DNA of 64,000 bases, from NCBI GenBank assembly GCA_017654935.2, contig CM065704.1, forward strand, positions 23,114,077-23,178,076. The letters run 5' to 3'. The DNA comes from Phymorhynchus buccinoides (taxonomy: Eukaryota; Mollusca; Gastropoda; Neogastropoda; Raphitomidae). The notes beneath the pieces are model-generated. The model had not been told where the DNA came from. It did not search any database and saw nothing but the letters and a program-made list of their open reading frames with translations. How positions within the stretch are numbered: position 1 is the stretch's first letter; each line of letters begins with the position of its first letter. The translations under genes were made by a program, and so were the position numbers. Of this stretch, positions 56,335 through 64,000 are shown piece by piece.

Positions 56335-57661
56335 TATTTTTTAAAAATAATAGAAGATTTCAATTATGCTTATTGGAAGGTGTGGGTATTACCCAAAAAT
56401 AAATCTGGATGGTCATACAGGTGCACGTGGGTGAGAGTAGTTCAGGCATGCTCCTGAAATCTGGATTGAAAAACCATAGAAAGAGTCGTCAGGATTGGCC
56501 ATCTTGTCATCCGGAACCACGGTCTTATTTTATAAAATCGAACATTTCTGCCAAAATTGATGGCAGATTGAAACAAGATGATAGATGTACGCAATTCTAA
56601 CACTATTCCCACCCATCCTGTATACACAGACACACACGTTGGAAATTATTTTTAATGTGGTCACCGCTTCAGAGTTGGGAAGATTCAGACAACATTTAAA
56701 CGTGTCATTTCAGGATTGTTGTGGTTGTCTTACCCTGGCTTAACAGCCGAAGCACTTGAACACTATGGCACAAATGCACCAGCTAGGGATGAGAAAATTA
56801 TGTGTGTGACCGTTTTTGATTACCCCGCCATGTGGGCAGCCACACTCCGAGTTCAGAGGAATTTAGACTGATCATATTATGCTAGGAGCTTGTCATGGCT
56901 TAAAACAATCCCCGCACAACCATGCAGAACATAACAACATTTTGATGTAGCCTTGGTGTTCTAGCTTATGTCAACTGGTCTGACACAGCCTCACGCCAAG
57001 GCATATTTCAGGATTGAGAGAATGTTTTACTTTGACCCGTGGGTGCAGAAATGTTTTAGTTCATACTCATCTAGAGCCTGTACAGTCACCGGGGCTTTAA
57101 GCAAGTTGATATTGAGTTGTATGTATCTCTTAAAAGAGGTTTGCACTGTGGCAGTGCTTTCAAGTTTTATGCCTGTCGTCTAAATATACTGCTCAGGATA
57201 AACTGTGTATTACAATTGCGCTGACACCTTAAAGAGAATTACTCAAAATCCATATGTTTGTCTCAAACATAAGCTCCAAAACATTTGTATTTTTGTTCTT
57301 GTTCTTGTGTGTGGTTGCAGCTGCAATTCATCAGTTTGTTCAGACGGGTGCATTTTGAGTCCTCAGCAGATCTGTGCTAAAATCTCAGAAATTGCACACA
57401 TTTTTTTTTTTTTTTTTGAAAGAACAATAAAGGATTGTACTGTATATTTTTAAAAAAAGTTTTATTTATTTCTTTATGGGTGCATTTTGTTTCCATTGAA
57501 TGATGTGTGGTTTGTGTTGTCCCTAGCAATGTAATGAGCTATTATGGCTTTTATCACTGGTTGACATTAGCCTGTAGAAAGGGCCAATAGTAAATGAGAG
57601 CTGTACTATATATGATTTTCTTGTTTTTTGGGTCTTTCATGGAAGACTTTGACTCTCTATC
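56335..57661. other. Unassigned region with one dispersed repeat
   Basis: 56755-56865 matches the repeat at 30043-30153 (GTGTGTGACCGTTTTTGATT). A T run lies at 57399-57417. No gene is recognised. Confidence 0.5.
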
Positions 57662-57910
57662 TAGGGGGCATTTGCACTGGCTCTAGGGCTGCAGCCAATG
57701 AGATTGCTTGGCCTTTGGGGGCCTTCCCCAACACCAAGTCTCTTCCTCAAATCCCTTTGGCCGAGAAAGTGGGGATGTACCCTGGGCAAGGCTTTTCCAC
57801 TGTAAACAAATTGCAGCCCAGCCCGCCGGAATAGCATCTGCCCTCTCTGCAATCTGGCAATCATTTTTTGAAATGACAGACTGGCAACAGCAACAGCACT
57901 TAGGGTTTTC
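57662..57910 (+). repeat. 5' part of the GAA-tailed dispersed repeat family
   Basis: CATTTGCACTGGCTCTAGGG, GGGGGCCTTCCCCAACACCA and GGGCAAGGCTTTTCCACTGT correspond to 38693-38800. The 3' part is absent. Confidence 0.65.
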
Positions 57911-58150
57911 TGGGTCTGTATGATTTGCCAAATATGGCTTTCAGTTTTCTGTTGGAATGGACGCTATTTCAGTTTCTTGCAACCTTCATCCACTTCTCAT
58001 TTTCCCCGTTGCCATCGTTGTTGTTGTTGTTGTCTTTCTTTGCACTCTTCATGCATATTAAAATCAGTTGAGCAAACAGTTCATAATTCTTCTGATGATT
58101 ATGTTTAGCTACGGCATTTCTTTATCGATTAAAAACTCGGGACTTAACTG

Positions 58151-58455
58151 GTATTGCAGTACCTCCAGGATCTTCCCACTGCTTTCCTGGTATTGCAGTA
58201 CCTCCAGGATCATCCCACGACTTTCCTGGTATTGCAGTACCTCCTGGATCGTCCCATGACTTTCCTGGTATTGCAGTACCTCCTGGATCGTCCCATGACT
58301 TTCCTGGTATTGCAGTACCTCCTGGATCGTCCCATGACTTTCCTGGTATTGCAGTACCTCCAGGATCGTCCCACGACTTTCCTGGTATTGCAGTACCTCC
58401 AGGATCGTCCCACGACTTTCCTGGTTTTGCAGTACCTCCAGGATCGTCCCACTAT
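58151..58455. repeat. 39-bp minisatellite, about eight units
   Basis: Unit GGTATTGCAGTACCTCCAGG ATCGTCCCACGACTTTCCT. Three consecutive units carry CCTCCTGG with CCCATGAC; the others carry CCTCCAGG with CCCACGAC. The period is a multiple of three, giving an artefactual open frame LQYLQDRPTTFLV repeated. The flank ATCTTTATAGTTATTAATG resembles 22018-22040. Confidence 0.95.
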
Positions 58456-58857
58456 CTTTATAGTTATTAATGACCCATATGTGCCTGTTCTAGGCCGGAG
58501 GACGTTAAGTGAACTTTCATCATCAGTTCATAATTCTATTGGTTTCTTGTTGATACAGAGAGGGTTGAGTAAACAGTACGGTAACTTTTCTTGACAGAGG
58601 TGTGGAACAACATTGACTGATTGAGCGTTGCGTGCTGAAATTCTTATTCAGTGATGAGCACTCTAGAAAATGAAACACTTTCTACTGAAATAATATAGAC
58701 CTACATCATTTTCCAAGATTTTCACAAGAAAAGATTTTTCTGTCCCTAATATTATTTTTCAAACAAACAAGCACTGAGCAAGCTTGGTGAATGTTCACCT
58801 TCCTGTCTAGCCTTCCTTTCTTGTCTAATTATCAGCAAGGAACTATAAAATCCTTAA

Positions 58858-59227
58858 CCGTTACCAGACTTCCGGGGTCACCCATGACCCCTTGACACAC
58901 AAACAGTATTATATCTCTAAAACTATTTAAGCAATCTTCATGAAATTTCATGACTTTGTCAAAAACGTAAATGGCTTTAAGTGTGTTAAATTTCATTAAT
59001 GTGTATATGACGTATTATGACGCGTCATTTTAACATGCTTGTCCAGATGGCGCAGTCTCCCACGACCCCTACTTTAATCTTTGACGAGTAGGGGTCCTGG
59101 AGGACCCGCATCATCTGGACAGGGATAAACACTGTTAAAATGCTTGTCCCTTTCTTTTTACTGACTAGGGGTCGTGGAAGACCCGCGCGATCGTGTCTGT
59201 GTAGTCAAAAGCGTGATCCGGTAAAGG
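58858..59227. mobile_element. TTAA-flanked element P3, piggyBac-like
   Basis: TTAA at 58854-58857 and 59228-59231; ends CCGTTACCAGACTTCCGGGG and GATCCGGTAAAGG. The interior contains inverted GTCCAGATG/CATCTGGAC and repeated GACCCCTACT/AGTAGGGGTC motifs. 370 bases, no transposase. Confidence 0.65.
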
Positions 59228-59422
59228 TTAAAGGGAAAACAACCGATCCCAGGGATCAGGTCTTTTTCGCCAGACAAGCTCTGCCTCGCGGTGGCTCGCA
59301 CAACAGGGAACAAAGAAGGGCGAACCGTCTCTCACCAGCTGTGATTCAAATGCGGCGCGCGCTCAGCGCCTCCCCTCTTTTATACTCCGACTGTGCCTTT
59401 ACAAGTAAATACAAGCACATTC

Positions 59423-59427
59423 TCCCC

Positions 59428-59511
<84 letters not shown>

Positions 59512-59545
59512 GACACACACATTTGCGCACGCACACACACACACA
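59423..59545. repeat. (CT)n then (CA)n microsatellite
   Basis: (CT)n at 59429-59508 followed by short CA tracts. Confidence 0.95.
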
Positions 59546-60460
59546 CAACAGAGAACTCTTTCAGTAATGGAGTTTTACCCTATCATTTTATTGCAAAATT
59601 CATAGGAGTCATCCAAACAACAGTCACCATGCATCACACCTAAAGTTATTAACCAATTTCCCAAACAGTCAAAGGAAGACATGCTCATTGCTGTTGCAGT
59701 AGTCAACAAATATATATTTTAATGCCACAAAAATGCAACGTATAAATTTGTCAAGAATTATCACACTGTGGAATAAGCAATCCATACTTCAAAGGAAAGT
59801 TTTCTCTGTCAAAAGGACATACAGTAAATAATAATTTAACTATCTTAAGACCAGACAGTCGGAAATATACACTTGTTCTGAAACCAAGTACTTAAACTTT
59901 ACGTAATAAGGCAAAAGCTTTCATTAAATCCCATGTACACAATATTCACAAACAAAAGTAGGCCTGTGCACGCTTCTTGGTTTCTCGTGGGTATTATGCA
60001 AGCTTAGAAGAAGAAAATGAGACTCAGTCATATAACTGTGAAATGAATGTCAGTGTGCTGACTTGATAATATGGCACGTGCATTTAAGAAAGCATAAACA
60101 CTACTATGATAGAAGTATATTTAAAAAATCAAAATTGAATTTTTTTCAAAAGATCTCGTGCTAACTATCTCATATACTAGTCCCCTGGGCAAGACATCTC
60201 CGCCGAAACAAAAATCGAACCCAGCTTTCCAGAATATTGACTGTCCTCTCTGCAATCTGGATATCATTGTCAGCTAAGACTGAGTAGTTATACAGTGACA
60301 CATGTATACTTGTACCATCTTAGATAGGAAGAAAACGGAATGAACCATACACACACACACACACACACAAACATTTCCATGGGTGCAACTCCTTCAGTTT
60401 GACCCTGATTTTAGTTGTGTGTGGGTGTGTGGTGGTTGGGTTTTTTACCAGAAACTGAAC
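59546..60460. other. Unassigned AT-rich spacer
   Basis: No gene is present. A short (AC)n lies at 60350-60369. Confidence 0.5.
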
Positions 60461-60515
60461 TTCGGGGGGGGGGGGGGGGTAAATTCATCCCCCCCCCCCC
60501 CCCCCCCCCCCCCAA
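60461..60515. repeat. Adjacent poly-G and poly-C runs
   Basis: About 17 G (60463-60479), nine other bases, then about 26 C (60489-60514). The two runs are complementary and could close a hairpin. Confidence 0.9.
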
Positions 60516-60789
60516 ATAATTGACCACAAGCGATTTGTGGCGTTTTGAACTTTGTTGCTCTATCCGGAAGTCTCTCTCGGGGAATCTTGAAAACAGCATG
60601 GTGATGACATATTGTTTTCAAAGGCTTATCGGACTCACACTGTCTCCGTCCATCATTTTACCTGTTTGTCTCGTTATCTCTGACTCTCGCGTTGCCCTCC
60701 TGAATCCTCCAACAGGGCTCCACCCCTGTACCCCGCCATGGCCCTGGGTGACGACCCCTGCTTTTCAGTTTTTTTGTTTTTCATTTTGG

Positions 60790-61157
60790 GGAGTTGCATC
60801 CATGCATTTCTAAGCAGTTTGGGGGTGGGAGGGCAACGTATTTAATCACATCAATCCGGAATGAACTATGCACACAAATGGACACATACTTGTGCCATCT
60901 TAGAGAGGACAAAAACGGAATGAACCACGCACACCAACAAATGGACATTTCTAAGCAGGTGAGAGGGGGGGGGGGGGACATATTTAATCATATCAATCCG
61001 GAATTAACTATCGATACATACTTGTGCCATCTTAGATAGGACAAAAACGGAATGAACCACGCACACAAATGGGACATTTCTAAGCAGGTGAGGGGGGGGT
61101 AGGGGGGGGGCGGGTGGGGGGGGGGGGGGGGGGGGGGGGGGTGGGTGGGGGGGGGGT

Positions 61158-61201
<44 letters not shown>

Positions 61202-61310
61202 GGGCAACATATTTATTAATCATATCAATCCGGAATGAACCACGCACACAAATGGACATTTCTAAGCAGGTTGGGGGGGGGGGGGAGGGACAACATAAAT
61301 AATCATATCA
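60790..61310 (+). repeat. Tandem repeat with expanded poly-G tracts
   Basis: The unit contains CATTTCTAAGCAG, a G run, CATATTTAATCATATCAATC, CGGAATGAAC and CTTGTGCCATCTTAGA. Three to four units start near 60804, 60945, 61075 and 61255. The G run grows from about 8 bases to about 109 nearly pure G (61092-61200). Confidence 0.9.
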
Positions 61311-61904
61311 ACCTGGGAAGGGTGATGGATGGAAGAACAGATTTTGTTCTAATATCACAAATGATGCGATAAGACGTTCAATTAAAGAGTCATTTCATTC
61401 AAATTATTTTGTTGCAGGATAATGTAGTCTGAAGCACGATTGAATGCACCTGGAAGGCAAGTTATATTACTCCCTAAATCAGATCCTGCAAACACAAAAA
61501 TAGGCAGCATTGTGTTAGCTCAGAACAGACTCCACTGAACTCCACCGAAGTGACTCAGCAGCAGTGCAGTGTCGCCTCTGGTGGTTTCTTCCTGACAACC
61601 TAACATTTTGCTCATTTTGAACTGCTGGTTTCGGATTCTGCGACCAGACAAACTGGTGTGTGGTTGTGAGTTGGGACTCGGATTGAGCGGCGTGAGAGCA
61701 GGCAAAAAATACCCATCTTCTTCAAACTTCTTTCTTTTTCTTTTTTTAGTAAGAAGGGAGACTTGTATTCTTTCACATCAGCAGCTTCAGTGGTAAATCC
61801 CCATCATTATTATCATGAACTATCTGGGAGGTCGAAATACAGCGAAAGACCCAGATAGTGAGTGGAACCTGACTGAAACGCCTCTTTTCCCTTCTGCCAG
61901 ACCA
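61311..61904. other. Unassigned, with one dispersed repeat fragment
   Basis: 61605-61700 is the reverse complement of 54295-54380 (GATTCTGCGACC, TGAGTTGGGACTCGGATTG). No gene is recognised. Confidence 0.5.
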
Positions 61905-62115
61905 ACATTTATGTCAGCCTGTGCGTCCCACTGTAACCTCCAGATAGCAGAGGAGGTGGCGGCTGCTATTCCCGAGGGCTGGGCTGGAATGTGTTTATAG
62001 CGGATCGAGAAGCCTTGCCCAGGGTCCATCCCCACTCTCTCTCGGCCAAAGGGACTTTAGGACAGCTTGCTGTTGAGGAAGGTCCCTAAAGGAAACTGGG
62101 CGGTCGACGACGAAG
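61905..62115 (-). repeat. Fragment of the GAA-tailed dispersed repeat family
   Basis: On the minus strand GGCCGAGAGAGAGTGGGGAT, ACCCTGGGCAAGGCTTCTC and TATAAACACATTCCAGCCC match 57765-57830 and 38760-38815. Confidence 0.65.
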
Positions 62116-63047
62116 AAGAAAGGCAACAATGCACGCGACCAAGTTTTCAATCATTCTTAATGAGAACTTTTCTTTCAACTGTCTTTTTGGTTGTAATTTC
62201 TTCTTCTTCTTCTTCTTCTGTGGTGGTGGCCAGCTTCTTTTTATAGAAGTAAATGCACACACTTTAAGGCCTATGTTTCTTATTCTTTCGTTTTAAATTT
62301 TTGCTGTCTAGCTCAACCAAACCCTGTTAATCTACTTGTTTATGTTTCTTTATTTATGTCGTTCGTTTGTTCGTTCTTTCTTTAAAGACAGGCAAGAGCC
62401 CTACCAAAATGTAAAGTTTGAATTTCATTTCACACACGCACAACCAGACCATGCACTTCCATTGGGACTGAGGCTATATCTTACATTTAAAATAAAGAGA
62501 GAGGGCGAGACAAACAGACAGATAGAGATAGACTAGTACTGATGCCATTACCAAAATTCTGTGCAATGATTCCGCTTTTGAAAGCCACAATTGCTAGTCA
62601 GAATGTATTTCCTTTTTCCTTCAGTATTGGAAGACTGTCAGAACTTATCCTCAACACAATACAAATCTGTATTAAAACCAACCATTGCCCCTATAAAAGA
62701 AAAGTTCCTAGCTTAAGTTAAGAGTAAGCATGAATGGTTCTTCCATCAGCGATCACTCAATGTTTTCCAAGTCTCCATGGCTGTTATGGGGTTTCCTTTG
62801 GAACCTCTCAACCACAGATCAGTTTGCTGGCCCTATGATTACGAACAAGCAACGCGCACGCACAGGTTATCCATATTGTCAAGATTACAATAAAGTAGAC
62901 TGTAGGCTTATTAGGCTGCCACTGTTGCTGAAAGGGCGCCTCCAGTTTGCATTAAACCTATGTCTGTCATAACAGCCTATGTCACAACAGCCTGTCATTA
63001 TCTGTCCGCAAAGGAGTGTATTTTTTGCATGATAGAAGTCATGCTAA

Positions 63048-63049
<2 letters not shown>
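62116..63049. other. Unassigned spacer
   Basis: Includes (TTC)7 at 62199-62219, possibly the GAA tail of a lost minus-strand retroposon. No gene is recognised. Confidence 0.5.

Positions 63050-64000
<951 letters not shown>

Noticed and set aside
58154..58594. 146-residue protein with LQYLQDRPTTFLV repeats
   Set aside because: The 39-bp minisatellite period is a multiple of three; both strands are open and there is no homologue I can name.

Overview
This is a 64 kb piece of animal nuclear genome that is very rich in repeats. Spliceosomal GT-AG introns, a metazoan Mediator subunit, many non-LTR retrotransposon (LINE) ends, tRNA-derived SINEs, hairpin MITEs and very long CT, GA, GT and CA microsatellites all point to an invertebrate. 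The repeat style suggests a marine gastropod mollusc, but that is my inference and the species cannot be fixed from the sequence alone. I can support only one host protein-coding gene: MED28 (Mediator complex subunit 28, Mediator head), plus strand, four coding exons between 46211 and 53119, predicted to encode 213 residues.

Layout. 1-1684 is a 25-bp minisatellite. 1685-2493 holds two truncated LINE 3' ends. 2494-18964 has no recognised gene; it contains compound microsatellites, an array that reverses orientation (5918-6916), a 99-bp tandem array (9271-10060), a TA-flanked MITE, a tRNA-like SINE pair (11820-12330), fold-back DNA, two large CT-rich tracts in a roughly 1-kb duplication, and a repeat rich in TCAAGGTCA-type half-sites. 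18965-19464 and 42190-42689 are assembly gaps of exactly 500 N each. The 22.7 kb between them is one huge inverted repeat: the left arm (19465 to about 30863) is read back as the right arm (about 30897 to 42189) around a loop of about 35 bases. Every element of the left arm (LINE ORF, hairpin MITEs, TTAA-flanked fold-back elements, a degenerate peptide repeat) therefore appears twice. This is either a genuine palindrome or a fold-back assembly artefact.

Right of the second gap lie a Helitron-like element carrying a tRNA-like segment, nested minus-strand LINE fragments, and then MED28. MED28 intron 1 (3.8 kb) holds LINE pieces and an hAT-like element with CAGGGGTCGCGCTA termini. Intron 2 (2.0 kb) holds two related MITEs with TTAA flanks. 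Directly after the MED28 stop codon, the last stretch of coding sequence with its stop codon is repeated three more times. Downstream are more hairpin MITEs, GAA-tailed dispersed repeats, a 39-bp minisatellite, a third TTAA-flanked element, extreme poly-G tracts and unassigned sequence to 64000.

Most long open frames in the window are artefacts of microsatellites (Arg-Glu, Ser-Leu, Cys-Val and Thr-His runs) or of tandem arrays whose period is a multiple of three. No rRNA gene, credible functional tRNA, CRISPR array or bacterial-type operon is present.
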